The notes below the pieces were generated by a model. That model made no database searches. It was given only the letters and a program-made list of their open reading frames with translations, and was not told where the DNA came from. The translations under genes and the position numbers were made by a program. DNA of 64,000 bases from Benincasa hispida (Eukaryota > Streptophyta > Magnoliopsida > Cucurbitales > Cucurbitaceae), in contig NC_052357.1 of assembly GCF_009727055.1 (NCBI RefSeq), positions 7,647,532 through 7,711,531 of the forward strand, in the 5' to 3' direction. This document shows positions 35,908 through 48,332 of this stretch, in pieces. Numbering within the stretch: the stretch's first letter is position 1; every line of letters starts with the position of its first letter.

Positions 35908-38576
35908 ATGGGTTCTTCGAGAAGTTGGCTGAAATCTCTCATCAGTCACAGAAAGCCTCATCCAGTTACAGAACAAGTAAGCCTTGCGTATGCTTTGTTT
36001 ATTTGAAAACTCTGTGCCCTAATTTTCATTTCGATGGCTAATGACGTTTTTTTTCTTTTCTTTTTTTGGATGTTTCTGTAGGAGAAAGTTGGGGATCGGA
36101 ACAAGAAGAAATGGAGGTTATGGAGGAGCGTATCTGATGGGTATGGATCTTCGGGTAAAATTACAAAGAAGGAATTTGTTGAATCGACAGAATCGCACGA
36201 TTCGAAGCTTTTGGCTAACGCTGTGGCTGCAGTTGCTCGAGCTCCATTGAAGGATTTCGTGGTGGTGAGGCAACATTGGGCTGCCGTTCGAATCCAGACG
36301 ACTTTTCGGGGCTTCTTGGTATGAAGAACTTTTGCCCCTTTTTAATTCTCTTTCGTTTTCCTGTAACTTTTACCTACTTCTCTAAATCTGTAAAAATGAG
36401 GATATGGAAATCTGCACTTTCAGAAATTCTTCATATCTGGTGTGCAGTTTGTTTTCTTTTATTCTTTTCTTCATTGTGACCAGTGGGTATAGGGTTTACC
36501 CTATAATCTTAATTTTCGTCAAAAAGTGTAGCAATTTTTGCTTTCCAGTAGGTAATCAGAGAAATTGTTGGAAAAGAAATGCTCACATGGGTTTGAGAGT
36601 TTTGAAGGATTAATTTAGTATTTCTTTGTTCACAAACTAAGGTGAAAAATGACACCCTCCGTCTGAGTTAACGAGTATGCATTGATTTTCCCTCTAAAGA
36701 AGATCTGCGTTTGAGAGCTGAATGTGATACGACTTGAATAGAACTATTCTGTGACTCTCTTTTGGAGCAGCCATTTTTCACCCACCAGCTGTTTCATATT
36801 TACTACTCCCGGACCCTGCAGTTTTTGGATTTAGTAGTGATTTAGCGGAGCTGATTATGATGCGATCTGATCTGACTAAAACTACTATGTCATCTTTCTG
36901 TGATGTACACTCTTTTTTTTCCACATACCAAGTGTTTTGATGACAATTGACAATCATTGGTTTGTGTTTTGCAGGCAAGAAGGGCACTGAGGGCATTGAA
37001 GGCAGTGGTGAGACTTCAGGCCATATTCCGGGGTCGGCAAGTGAGGAAGCAAGCGGCCGTGACACTGAGGTGTATGCAGGCACTACTCCGAGTTCAAGCC
37101 AGAGTTAGAGCAAGATCAGTTACTGCAGATGTCGACCAAGAAGAAGCTGATCCAATCAAGCAGGCTGAGGCAAATTTCTGAAACTAATAGAGGGCTCCTG
37201 CATCTGTTATGAACTTCAAGGATCTAAAGCATTATAATGTTTTTGTTTTGCAGAAGGGATGGTGTGACAGTCCGGGAACTGTGGAAGAAGTGAAAAACAA
37301 GCATCAGATGAGAAGAGAGGGAGCTGCTAAGAGGGAAAGAGCTCTTGCTTATTCCATCTTACAGCAGGTAAGAAGAGTTGGTTAAATATACATTTTAGTC
37401 GTTTATTCTTTAAGATAGCTTAATTTAGTTCTCTAAGGTAGTCGGTGTTAATTTGGCGTATGTTAAAGCTTTAGATGAAATATACTTTGTGAGTTGTGAG
37501 TAAACAAATACTAAGAAATTGCCATTGAGAGAAAAGAAAAAGTCTCTATCAGTGGCGTTGCTGTTTTGATGTGGACATAGATCAAATCATCTATCCTTTA
37601 ATTTTTTATATGTAAATTTGATTTTTCTGTCAAAATCTTCTTTCTTTAGATACTGACAGAAATTTTGACTCTAGTTGTTAACCTTTCTAGATGTGCATTT
37701 TGTCTGTCAGGCTCCATCCAAACTTGGCTAATCAAAGTTTAGCTAGCTCAGTTCAATCCAGTTCATTTATTCATTTTATTAATCTCTATGCTCAAATTTC
37801 ACCCTCAGTCACATATAGTTCAAAGTTGTTAAAATGAAAGAGAGTACATTGGATAAAACTCAAACTCAAACAACCAGAGTCTAGACACATATTTTAACTG
37901 AATGTGTTTGTAAGTTTAATGCTTGTTTGAATGTGTTTGATTAATGGTGATGATCTTAAACTTCCCATTTCAGAGATCAAAATCATGTGCTAGTCCAAAC
38001 CGTGGCCCAAGCAAACAAATGCTCCAACACAGGAAGTTTGACAAGAATTATAAGCAACAGGATTGGGGTTGGTTAGACCGATGGATGGCGGCCAAATCAT
38101 GGGAAACTGGTTCTTTGGACACTATCCCGCCAGAAACGACGCCGTTTTCCCGGAGAAGTGAAGATGTAGGCTACTTTCCAGATAGTGTCAGAACTAGAAA
38201 GAACAATGTCACAACAAGAATCTCAGTTCAACAACCCTCATCATCCAATCAAATTTCTCGCACTCCATCTTCCTCTGAGTCCGTATATGATGAATACTCT
38301 GCCTCCACGTCATCATCATCCTCAGCACCGGCGGCGACGACAGGTGAAGAGGAGATCGGAAGCAAGCCAAGTTATATGTATCCCACAGCATCGATCAAAG
38401 CAAAGCAGAGAACTTGCGGAGGTAGCAAGAATTTATCGACCACAGGCAGTGGGAGGACGACGTTAGTTGAAAATCGAGAGACGAGTAACAGTACATGTTC
38501 CGAGAGTTCAGGGAGGTTGTGTCGTGATATGTATCAAGAAGTGCCGTTTGGGCGGCGAGATTGGGTGAGATGCTGA
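35908..38576 (+). CDS. IQD-family calmodulin-binding protein
   Basis: A five-exon gene: 35908-35976, 36082-36318, 36975-37169, 37254-37367 and 37974-38576, predicted 405 residues. It opens [12 protein letters not shown], typical of the family. The IQ67 region spans about residues 89-145: an IQ motif ([16 protein letters not shown]), then [16 protein letters not shown] and [14 protein letters not shown]. The phase-0 intron after FL is the family hallmark. It continues with [13 protein letters not shown], the RWMAAKSWE block (about residues 240-250) and a DUF4005-like C-terminus ([14 protein letters not shown]). Plant IQD proteins bind calmodulin or calmodulin-like proteins and associate with microtubules and the plasma membrane as scaffolds. 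Intron 3 (37170-37253) has a GC donor; the other three are GT-AG. The exon 3 end was chosen because it joins KQAE to KGWCDS in frame, matching the family. No stop or frameshift is seen. The gene number within the family cannot be assigned from this sequence alone. Confidence 0.9.
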
Positions 38577-38870
38577 GACAAGCCACCTGTGCGGTGGCTT
38601 GCGAAGAGTGTTTGAGATTTGAACTTCTCTTTTTTTTTTTTTTCTTTTTCTTTTTCAGTTCAACAGCTTGTTGTTCTTTTTTGTGTGTTTTGTGGGGGGT
38701 GGTGTTTTTGATATTTATTATAGTATACATTGTGATGAGAAAGAGGAAGATGTATGTAATATGGTTACTCTAAATACAAGATATAGGACTTACATTTTTG
38801 TAAGTGTTCATTCTAATTTATTTTTTATATGCATTTTTGATATATCGATGTTTGTAATTGTCTGAAGAGA
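38577..38870 (+). other. 3' UTR of the IQD gene
   Basis: A transcript end is expected here; it contains a long poly-T tract near 38629-38655. Open frames in this stretch on both strands are low-complexity and not genes. Confidence 0.4.
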
Positions 38871-38900
38871 ATAATGATGTGTATTTAAACAAATATTTCT

Positions 38901-39205
38901 AGGAGGAGGTATCTGATGTTCTAGTTTATTGTATTTATTCTTTTTATTTGTTCTCATTGAACTCAACATTGTATATATCTAGAGTTTTAGTCTAAGTGGG
39001 AGTTTGTTGAGTTGTGTATGTCCTAAAACTTATAGTTTGTAGAGTTAAAATTTTTCTATTATCAATAAAGATGTTATTCAATATTTCTTCAATAAAATTG
39101 TTATTGAATTTGTAAATTGCAAGACTAAATCCAATAAACTAATTTTATGTAGAGACATAAAAATTGATCATGTTCGAGTAAATAGTCAAAATGATATAGT
39201 GTTAC
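38901..39205 (+). mobile_element. Fragment of family-A copia 3' end and LTR start
   Basis: TATCTGATGTTCTAGTTTATTG onward (about 38910) matches the 3' non-coding end of the element at the left edge (about 850-945). It includes the polypurine-like CTAAGTGGGAGTT, and at 39005 the LTR start TGTTGAGTTGTGTATGTCC. The match fades near 39205. This is a truncated relic immediately downstream of the IQD gene. Confidence 0.7.
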
Positions 39206-40309
39206 TATAATAAAGTTGGGGGAGGTATTTAGAAGAATGATATGACATAAGAGTTCTACATTTTGAGGCTATGTTTCTTCAAAATAGATGCATGTGGCAT
39301 TTTTGTTATGTTTAGAGCTAATAAATATTTTATTTCTAAGAAGGGTAAATTTGTAAATGAAATTTCTATTTCTACCGTTGACAGTTGACGCCCAATTTAA
39401 TCATGTATCAATAGATTACATGATACCAGACCTTCTTAAGACACAAATTAATTGGTCAAAATAAACATAACTCATCAATAATTGGTACCCACTGCATCCC
39501 TTGAGGTCAGAAGTCCAAATCCCCGCTACCCTATCATTGTACTAAAAAAACAATAACAGTATCAATGGTTAATTTAGTTATAGGGTTACCATTTGCTCGA
39601 GGGCTATCCAGACTATTCACGACCATTCGAATAGCCGTGCCTCTTCTTTAAGTTGGTTATTTTCGAAAAGACATATTCATTCATGAAAAAAATGCAACTC
39701 TACATGAACGGTCACATACCATTTATTCAAATAATCCTCCCGTAAATGACAAGTTGACAATTGAAGATTAAAAAAAAACGTTCGGTATTTTCCAATGAAG
39801 AATCTGCATCAGGATGTAAAAACTTTCAACCTTCCTTAGTGAACATCAATCGAATTTACCTGGTTAATCAGTGGACTTGATGCCTTGAACTTTCAACCGT
39901 TTTAAAGTAAATTAAGACAATTTAAGTCGCATAGTTTCTCATTATAACAAAGTTTGTTCGCATAACTGTGTTCATTTTGGCCTTGAACACTACTTGGTCT
40001 CATGAGTGTTTTAGAGAATTTGGCTTAAAATTCTCATAGAAGCGGCCCCTTCTCACTCACATAGGTGATTCCTGTTAAGAACATCGTCTATGCTCTTTTC
40101 ACAAATAAATACTCAACCAGTTATAGAAATCATTAAAAGCATAATGCTTACCCTAAAAGCACACGTACATTGTCTCATGATCCTTAACGTAGAACTCATT
40201 AAGTTTTTCTAGAAGTCGGTTTGAACCTAGATCTTGAGATTTCCAATTAACTAGGTTGGGTTGCCCCTCTAGTTAACTTTTTAAAAAATTATAGATTGTA
40301 ATCCCATTC

Positions 40310-40500
40310 TTGTTGCTGAACTTTCAACCAACTCTCTAGTTAGGCATTTTGTAAATGGATCCGCAATATTATCTTTTGACCTTACAAAGTCAATTGTGTT
40401 AATTCACTAGAAAGTAGTTGTCTGATTGTATTATGTCGAGACTTATTATTATCACAAAAGGGATATAGGTTATATTCACACTTTAGGAATATCATTTTAT
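40310..40500 (-). pseudogene. copia RNase H tail relic
   Basis: On the minus strand the sequence near 40462-40440 gives a YPFCDN-like RNase H motif. After a short interval RSKDNIADPFTKCLTRELVE follows (about 40386-40330), the conserved copia pol terminus. Stops and frame changes occur between the blocks. Confidence 0.65.
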
Positions 40501-41009
40501 CTCAACATTATCCAATTTCTCGTGAAATAGCTTTCTAATGTTCTAAACTTGGATTATCAAGTTAGGAATGACCAATATTCTCAAATACACCATTTTCATA
40601 ATCTAATCACATAGACTTTGTGGTATCATTGCAATAGATTTTTATTTGATTCTTAGCAACCACTTATAATGGTATTATTATGTTATATTAAAGACCTTTC
40701 TTTTACCACTTTTGGACATGAAAATTGAAAATCATAATTACCATCTTCAAATTAAGAATCAAATCCTTATCACTCAATGTCAAACTTTAGGAGAATCAAT
40801 CAAGTAAGCAAACTAAACAATATTCACTTTACTAAAGATAGAGAGCTTGAGTATTACATTATCATACAAACATAAGGCTCATTAAGTTCACTATGATTAC
40901 TAAATCAAAGGCTAGACATTTGTACACTTTAGGCAGATAAATCAATGTCTATAACTCCATCTGAAAAATTTTCCATTTCGATTATATGGGTTTGGATATT
41001 TCTCTTCTG

Positions 41010-41324
41010 AAAGTTTCTTGGCTTACGACAATCCTTCGATCAATGTCCCATTTTATTGAAATTAAAGCACTTGCCATTGAACTTTCTTGTGTATTGTTGC
41101 CTTTGATTTGAACTTCCACATAAAGTTTTCTTGTTGCTTTGTGGTCTATTCTCAATAATAATTGCCTTGGGGTTTATAACACTGTCTAGAGAACATTTTT
41201 CTGCAATTTTATTCGTTCTCTTCAATTCAAGACGAACCAAAATTTTTTCAAGTTTTATCTCCTTAAGATTATGTTTGAAGATAGTTTTTGAAAAATTCTC
41301 TCCATGAGGGTGACAATTTTTCAA
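41010..41324 (-). pseudogene. copia gag C-terminal relic with zinc knuckle
   Basis: A 94-residue minus-strand frame rich in Lys/Asn ends CFNFNKMGH, followed past a stop by a DC pair. This is a CCHC knuckle in which the second Cys is Asn. It lies downstream (in element orientation) of the gag N-terminal relic at 41803. Confidence 0.6.
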
Positions 41325-41539
41325 TTATTGCTGTGACCTGAAATGATTCGCTCAAAAGCATATCCTCATCATGTAAATCATGAGAATTACTTAGAGTTCT
41401 TGAACTTGACTTATCATCATTTCTGAATGCACCATTTTATAATAAAAGAACTTGCCAACTATGAATTTCTTCGAACCAGCAACTTCTATTTCATACTTTT
41501 TCTCTAGTGAATTCCAAAGATTCTTTGTTGAATCAACAC

Positions 41540-41803
41540 TTACACATTGTAAAGTGTGTTGTTCCAATCCATTCCAAATATAATTCTTACATAGGTATTC
41601 AACGTGTTTTTTTTGTCAAATTCTCCCTCAAACAAAACAGGAGCCTCCTCTTTGAGAAAATTTGCCAAATTTAGAGTGGTGAGATAAAACAACAATCTTT
41701 TGTTACCAACATTTGAAACCAACACTACCAAAAATTTCAGGTTTCTCCGCATGGACAATCCCAACAACGAAAATAGAATTAAGATTATTTGCATATTTTC
41801 CAA
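41540..41803 (-). pseudogene. copia gag N-terminal relic
   Basis: The minus-strand frame includes LLFYLTTLNLANFLKEEAP and GMDWNNTLYNV, recognisable blocks of a copia gag N-terminal domain. The residues before LLFYLTTL are scrambled relative to a working gag, and the frame ends without continuing into the next relic. Confidence 0.65.
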
Positions 41804-43130
41804 AAAAAAAATAATAATAAAAAAATTAATTACTAAAAAAATTATTAATCAAATCTACATAGAATTCAATTTTGAGTAAAACAGAGTCAATAAAATAATC
41901 CGCTTGTTTATGCCAATTGTGAGAAACAAAGTCACAAAAAGGAGGAATATATATATATATATATATATAAATGAATAAAAAATTTGAGCAAAATCTCAAC
42001 ATCTTATTCATTTTACATACTGGAAATGGGCCAATGAAAATAATAGATTTATTCTAAAACCATTATATACATACTACATAGAACAAAATATTTGTTTTAG
42101 AAATCAACAATTATTAGATTTTTTTTCCTTAAACCAGAATATATAAACACAATATACCAAAGCCTGCAAAATCTATATATTCAAAATCAATTTGAGCGTC
42201 AATTTCAATTCCAGTGCAAAATGATCTCGGACACAATCAATTTATAAAACTAAATCAATATATATTTTGACTCAAAAAGAATTTTACAAAAAGATAAAAA
42301 AAAAATGAAAAAGAAAAGAATATTTGGTCTCTGCATATACATACAAAACGGAATAAAAGAGTGTTTTATAATATATATAAGTAAATATAATAACAAAAAA
42401 ATTGAGTAAAAACAGAATGAATTATTGATATAATATTCCAAATGAAATTCTATATTTGAGGTAATAAGTTGAGACAGGATGTCTAAAGTATGAAGTTCAT
42501 AATTTGAAATTCATATTCATATGTTTGTGTTTGAGATAATATACTTTTATGATTACTATTTTTGTTTTAAAATTTTTTATTCAATAATTTTATCCATTTT
42601 TGTTGGAATAAAATATGTATTACAATTTTTTCTTTTAATTTTAAAAACTTTTCTTTCTTTCTTTTTTTGCTATAAACAACAATTAATGAGAACCTAAATC
42701 GAAATTAAAACTTTTGATTTTGGCTAATTTTTCTCAATGAATTTCATTATCATTTTCTTCTTCTTTTTTTTTTCTTCTTCTTCCTATTCTTGCTCTATAT
42801 TTTGATTGTCATGAATTTTTTTAATTAAATCTCCCTCATCATCGTAACAACCAATGAAATATTACCATATTTCTTCAACAGTTTCACTTTCATTTTCTTT
42901 ATTTTCACTAATTATGGCTAGAAAATATTCTAGATTTTTTTTTTTATTTTACGATTTTTTTTGTTATATGTTACATACTTTTCAATTACATACATACTTT
43001 TCGTCTAAATATTCAACATTTGTTTGATATGCGAATTTATTACGTATAAATATTGCACTAAATATAGATAAAATAATATTTTTTTTATATATAATCAACA
43101 ACCTTACAACATACTTTAACAGTCATCTAG

Positions 43131-43790
43131 TCAGAAGTGGTTGTCGAAGTTGATTATCGAATATGATTTTTGCTGAAGTTTGTAGTTAGAGGGGATTGTC
43201 GGAGCCTGAAGTTGGTCACATGTGTATTGGAGTTGGTACTCGAAGTTTGCCATCGGAGGTGGCTTTCGATTCCCGGAGTTGGTCGGGCGAAAGTGGTCAT
43301 CGAAGTTGATCATCGAATATGATTTTTGTTGGAGATTGTAGTTAGAGTTTGAAGTTACTCACATGAAGGTTGTATTAGAGTTAGTTGTCGAAGTTTTTCG
43401 TCGAAGGTAGTTGTCGAAGCCTCGAGTTGGCCGTTGGAGTTGCTTGCTCAAAGGTAATTTTCATCGGAGTTTGTAGTCGGGGCCTACAAGGTGGTCGTCG
43501 GAGTTTGTTATTAGGGCCAATTGGTTGTTAGAGTTGATAGCGCGAAGGTGGTCGTCGGAGTTGGGGTCACCGGAGGTGGTTGTCGGAGCGAGAATTGGTT
43601 GTTAGAGTCGGTCGTGCAAAGGTTGTTAGAGCTCGGAGTTGGTCGCGGAGCTATCATCGGAGGTGGTTGTCGGAGCCCGAAGTTAGTCGCCAGAGTTATC
43701 ATCGGAGGTGGTTGTCGGAGCTTGGAGTTGGTCGCCGGAGTTTTCATCGAAGGTGATTGTCGGAGCTTGGAGTTCTATGATTGTGACAGT
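43131..43790 (+). repeat. GTCGGAG-rich minisatellite, 45-bp period at its 3' end
   Basis: The unit (A)TCATCGGAGGTGGTTGTC, GGAGC(T/C)(T/C)GGAGTTGGTCGCCGGAGTT repeats with a 45-bp period at 43653, 43698 and 43743. More diverged copies reach back to about 43131. The strand bias is strong (G/T-rich on the plus strand). A 45-bp period keeps frame, so it gives a repetitive 101-residue frame at 43521-43826, but nothing suggests a real protein. Confidence 0.7.
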
Positions 43791-44527
43791 GGCCGATGGG
43801 TGGAGCTATTGAAAACATGGAAATAAGGGAGAGTTTGAGTGAGTTGGGGTGAGTTGGTAAAATACACCAACTCAACTCACCAACATTTAAAGTTGGTGGG
43901 CAAAACAATGAGCTCTTATATTATACCAACTCAACTTTAACTCATGGTGAGCCAATCACCCTATAAATGAGATCTCATTAACAAAAATTAGTTAAAAGAC
44001 ATGAAGGCAACCAAGAAAAACACATGAACCAGAAGGAAAAATATCAATGCAAACGAGGACAAAAATCTAAAATTTGTCTTAAGATTGTTATATGAACAAT
44101 ATCATCAAACAACAAAAAATACAAAATCTTATATAACACAGAACGTTGTTTCCTTAAAACAATTTTACTCACCCTAGTACTTGAGTTTCATGAATAATTT
44201 GTTATGATAGAACAAATTACGTTTCTTATGGAAACAATACCTCATCCATAAGATCCAACGAATTGTGTACAAATTTATAAAGGAAAAAAAGTTTTATGAG
44301 AGAAATGCTTATGAAACAATTGTGAAGACATATTTATAGACTATTTGTGACCATTCGAATAGTCATGTCTCTTGTTCAAGATACTCTCGAAAGGACATAT
44401 CCATTTATAAAATAATGCACCGAATTGTCACATACCATTTATTCTAATAAGTTTACAAGTCAATTCCATTGTTCATATATTAGCAGAAAAACCGTATATA
44501 TTCTTTTTTATAGTGCAACTCTTAAAG

Positions 44528-44845
44528 GGGAATTGGAGTATATAGCAAAATTAGGAGTATATAGTAAAATTTTAAGTTTCAATTGAAAAAATGACAAAAC
44601 TGAATTTTAATAAGAATTTTAACAAATCTTATAGAGTAGGTGATCTGACTTTTTTTAATTTCTTATTTGCCTTCAATTTGATCGGTAAGTAATTGTTGAA
44701 AACTGAGTTATTAACATTTTTACATACAATGTAATTATTAACTATTGAGTTATTATTTTAAAAAACCGTTTTTCTATTTTTATGATTTTAAAATTTTTTT
44801 ACTATTTCTCCAAATGAAACTTTAAAATTTGCTATTTATCTCGTG
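44528..44845. mobile_element. Possible MITE with ATAGCAAA-type inverted ends
   Basis: The left part has ATATAGTAAAATTTTAAGTTTCAATT. The right part, reverse-complemented, reads AATAGCAAATTTTAAAGTTTCATTTGG. These look like imperfect long terminal inverted repeats of a Mutator-like MITE. No duplication could be fixed. Confidence 0.3.
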
Positions 44846-44921
44846 CCATATGCCTGAATTTGACATTGACACAAGAGTGAATCACCATTGCCCACTAACG
44901 GTTGATCTTTTATTCAATAGT

Positions 44922-45047
44922 GGCCCAACAATAAAGAAGCCACCAAAATTACACCATGGGCCAGATCTGTGTTTCCGTATTGAATCTGGGCCATGTATTC
45001 TAATAAGCCCATTAAAAACAAGAAGTACGCGATGGGCCGGCGGCCCA
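44922..45047 (+). promoter_or_regulatory. Cluster of six Site II (TGGGCC/GGCCCA) elements
   Basis: TGGGCC or its complement occurs at 44922-44927, 44957-44962, 44987-44992, 45033-45038 and 45042-45047, with TGGGCT (complement) at 45006-45011. The last pair forms a near-palindrome, TGGGCCGGCGGCCCA. Site II elements bind TCP factors and are typical of plant housekeeping and translation-related promoters. They lie 220-350 bp before the RRM gene start. Confidence 0.65.
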
Positions 45048-45178
45048 ACTTTTTGAATTTTTAGAATGATACGACACCGTTTCTTCACTATGAAAATTAA
45101 CGAATCTCGGAATCATATCAATTCAAAACTGAAAACGATAGCTCGGTTTCAGCGCGATTTTCTTAAGCCCTTCCTCTG

Positions 45179-45187
45179 TTAGGGTTT
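45179..45187 (+). promoter_or_regulatory. Telo-box (TTAGGGTTT) before the RRM gene
   Basis: An exact telo-box complement lies 81 bp before the start codon. Telo-boxes commonly work with Site II elements in plant promoters of ribosomal-protein and growth-related genes. Confidence 0.6.
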
Positions 45188-45267
45188 TACTCAGCAGAGG
45201 AAAAAAAAATCTTCAAAAAACAGTAGATCATAGTTTTCATAAATTAACAGAAGAATTTTCAGCTTCG

Positions 45268-47574
45268 ATGGCGGAAGAAAGGCATTACAATCCCGACTTC
45301 AACGCTTACAATGGCGAAAATTTCCTCCAAATGTACGATCAACAGCACCAATTTGATATGGGGAGTGAGTTGGAACAAGGGAATGTTGATAGTACAAGCA
45401 ATGGAATTAAACATTCGACGAATCATTATGATTCTTCTTCCAGTGGGTTAGTTTCTTTTTTATGGTTCTTTTGTCATTTTTCTGGATATAGCCGTTATTG
45501 ATTTTGTAAATTAGTTGCTGAATCGATCACTCTTGGAGCTTAAAACTTCGCCTTTTCTTATTTGGTAGCAAACTTTTTGTTGGAGGCGTTGCTTGGGAGA
45601 CCACTGAAGGTAAATGTAAATTTAGTAAGTTATTGATTAATGGGGGTGTGGGGATACCTTAGAAAAAGGGGTTCTTTTTATTCGTTTAATCATTAATTAA
45701 TCTTTTTTGTATTGCAGTCATATGATGACAGATGGATTCTTTGGTACATTATTATTTTTGTTTGATAAGATGGGCACTTTCATTAAACCAGAACTACCAT
45801 GAAAAAGAAAAAAAATCCTCCAATGTTGGTTTAGTGTCCTTCATAATTTGGCATAAATCAACTCACGTATCTTTCTATAGTAATTGCTTGATCTTTTGAG
45901 ATGATATGTCTAATTGTACAAGTTATTGGTGAATATAATTTGGTCATGATTCTTGTTACTAGTCTAGCTTTTCTTTATATATATCAGTGTATTGTTTTCA
46001 GTTCCCACTATAGAGCTCTCTTTCATCTTTTAATTCCACATTATTTTGCTCGGAGCCTAAATAGTTGTCATTTGAAAATTCCTACGAATCTATGTTTCTT
46101 TTATTGTATAAATCATTGGATTTATGCTCATTTAATAATGCTGTAAATTTCCTTTGTTGTATAAGACTAGTTAATGTCAGCATAACTTAGCAATAATTGA
46201 TATATACTTTTCTTCTCGATGTTGGAGGTTCAATTCTCATGCCTCACATTTGTTGTAATAAAAAGACTAGTTAACACTAAAGAACTCTTCTTGGGTTTAA
46301 TAGCCCCCATCTCTCTGGCATCCTTAGGAAAAGAAAATTTGTTCTTTCTTTTGTCACATTGCCATTGTGCTAATATGTTATTGTTTCCACGTTATTCTTT
46401 CTGAATTCTGACTGTCATCATCCTGTCATACATGTCTTGACAATTATTTATTTATTATTATTTGATATTCAGAGACCTTTAATGGCTACTTTAGCAAGTA
46501 TGGGAAGATAGCAGATTCAGTGATAATGTTGGACAAACACACTGGAAGGCCACGGGGGTTCGGTTTCGTAACATTCTGTGATCCTGCCGTTGCTGACATG
46601 GTTCTGAAGATAGACCATGTTATAGATGGCCGAGCGGTAACATAAATGTTTTTTATTTTTTGTAATTCTAAACTTGTAATCTGGGTGATGGATATTGGTC
46701 AATGGAATATTTTTATATGACTATTAGGTGGAAGTGAAGAGGACAGTTCCTAGAACTGATATGAATGATAAATCGGTATCAAGAACAAAAAAGATTTTTG
46801 TTGGAGGAATACCACCTGGTTTAACTGAAGGTATTATTGTAGAAGTCAATATATATGGTCTTTTCTGATTGAATCTTGTTTTCAGAATTAATATTAATTG
46901 AAAGATGCTCTGTTTGGATGTCTCATGAACATTGCAGAGGAGTTTAAGGACTACTTCTCTTCTTTTGGTAGAATTATAGAACACCAAATCATGATAGATT
47001 ATAAAACGAAGCGGTCTAGAGGATTTGGATTTATCACTTTTGAGAACGAAGATTCAGTTGAAAATATTTTTGCTGGAGATAAAATACATGAGCTTGGAGG
47101 CAAGCAGGTAAATGGGAAATGGATTGAAGCATAAAATTCTATATTTTTTTTGCTTACATGAAAAAAACTTTAAGAGATTGTTTACACAACTTCTGTATGT
47201 CAATATATGATTAAATGCAGGTGGAAATCAAGAAGGCTGTACCAAAAAGAGTTGCTTATGATGTCAATAGTAACAATGCACATATGTCTTCAGGATATGA
47301 CATGTATAGATGTGGAGGTTTATATGATGGTAAAATGGGCACAGATTTTAGTCGTTACGATGTATATGCTCCGTATGGTGGGTACGGTGGAAACTATGCC
47401 AATTTCTACAGTGCATACAGCTACGGTTTTGGTTATGGTGGTTCGATGTATATGAATGGTAGATTTGGGATGAATGGCTACGGCGTCCCCGCAGCTGGAT
47501 ATGGATATAATGGATATGGAAAAGGATATGAAGGAAATGGTGGTTCAATGCCTGAGAGATATCATCCATATTGA
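45268..47574 (+). CDS. Two-RRM hnRNP-like RNA-binding protein
   Basis: A six-exon gene: 45268-45446, 45569-45609, 46473-46636, 46728-46830, 46938-47107 and 47221-47574, predicted 336 residues, all introns GT-AG. An acidic/polar N-terminus (1-60) precedes RRM1 (about 61-135) with RNP2 KLFVGG and RNP1 RGFGFVTF at 101-108. A short linker follows, then RRM2 (about 150-225) with RNP2 KIFVGG and RNP1 RGFGFITF at 190-197. The C-terminus (235-336) is Gly/Tyr-rich. This layout matches plant hnRNP A/B- or Musashi-like glycine-rich RNA-binding proteins, which bind nuclear or cytoplasmic mRNA; exact targets cannot be told. Exon 2 is only 41 bp. The reading frame is preserved across all six exons, so the gene looks functional. 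It converges tail-to-tail with the invertase gene. Confidence 0.9.
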
Positions 47575-48332
47575 TGTTGAGCAAACTTCTCCTAGATGGT
47601 TTCAATCGTGAAGAAAGTGATGATTGATTTTGAACACAGGCACAAGTGTTATTATCCATCTTAGTTGCTGTGCAGTTTGAGATTTTTTCAGTGTAATATA
47701 AATATTGTAGACAATTTTTCATTCCTCTATTATTGTTGTTTTTCATTCCTGGGATATGAAGAAATGATTTGATTGATAAAATGGAACGATGAACGGATCG
47801 TTTCCTGAGATATTATAGGTTTGAATCTCTACTACTCTATTTGTGATGTGAAATTCTCAAATAACGAAAACACATAACATTTGAAGTGAGGCTAAACATA
47901 GAAGATGTAGTTTACTTCGTAATTGTCTTCAACCCTTTCTATATGAGAGGAGAAGAATGTTATAGAGATTCATTCCTACTTGTTTATTTACCCAATCACT
48001 TATCGTGTGTGGCATGATGTTCATGTTTACGTGATTCATTTTTGAGAATCATTCCCTTTGATTAATAATGTTTGTTTTTTTTTTTTTTTGGTGAGAGAAA
48101 ATGTGGGTTGCACTTCATTTTGATTTTTTTTTCTTCATAAGAAAACAAAAGAGAAAGCACATGTGAATGCAGGGTAATCACATGGATTACACAACCTACG
48201 AATTAGTGGCAAATCCAAAACAGTTTCAACAGAAATGATTATAAGTAAAAGGGTTCTTTTATTCAATTGCCAATTGGCTTTATCAAAATGCAGAAAAAAA
48301 GTAAACAATGGCTTATGAAACTAGTCTTGTAT
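47575..48332. other. Tail-to-tail intergenic region
   Basis: 758 bp between the stop codons of the RRM gene (+) and the invertase gene (-). It holds both 3' UTRs and a poly-T tract near 48068-48090. A minus-strand AATAAA (TTTATT at 48258-48263) lies about 70 bp past the invertase stop and is a likely polyadenylation signal. Confidence 0.5.

Larger units (their letters stand above)
39590..44480 (-). mobile_element. Degenerate minus-strand Ty1/copia element, second lineage
   Basis: Direct repeats near 39605-39735 and 44330-44460 share GACCATTCGAATAG, CGAAA(A/G)GACATAT and TCACATACCATTTATTC, as expected of an LTR pair. Between them, on the minus strand, lie gag relics (41803-41040) and an RNase H tail (about 40500-40310). 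Their order fits an element reading right to left. The stretch 41.85-44.3 kb has no copia coding matches and includes a minisatellite, so insertions or decay have stretched it. The exact LTR boundaries were not resolved. Confidence 0.55.

Noticed and set aside
38185..38865. Several frames overlapping the IQD last exon and 3' UTR
   Set aside because: Out-of-frame or antisense to a well-supported exon, or low-complexity UTR sequence.
43521..43826. 101-residue Gly/Val-rich frame
   Set aside because: Produced by a minisatellite with a period divisible by three; no start context or homology recognised.
43850..43975. Inverted repeat GGTGAGTTGG / CAACTCAACTCACC, considered as a MITE or terminator
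   Set aside because: Short arms (about 10 bp) in repetitive GAGTTGG sequence, no flanking duplication.
47348..47746. 132-residue minus-strand His/Ser-rich frame
   Set aside because: Antisense of the Gly/Tyr-rich C-terminal exon of the RRM gene.
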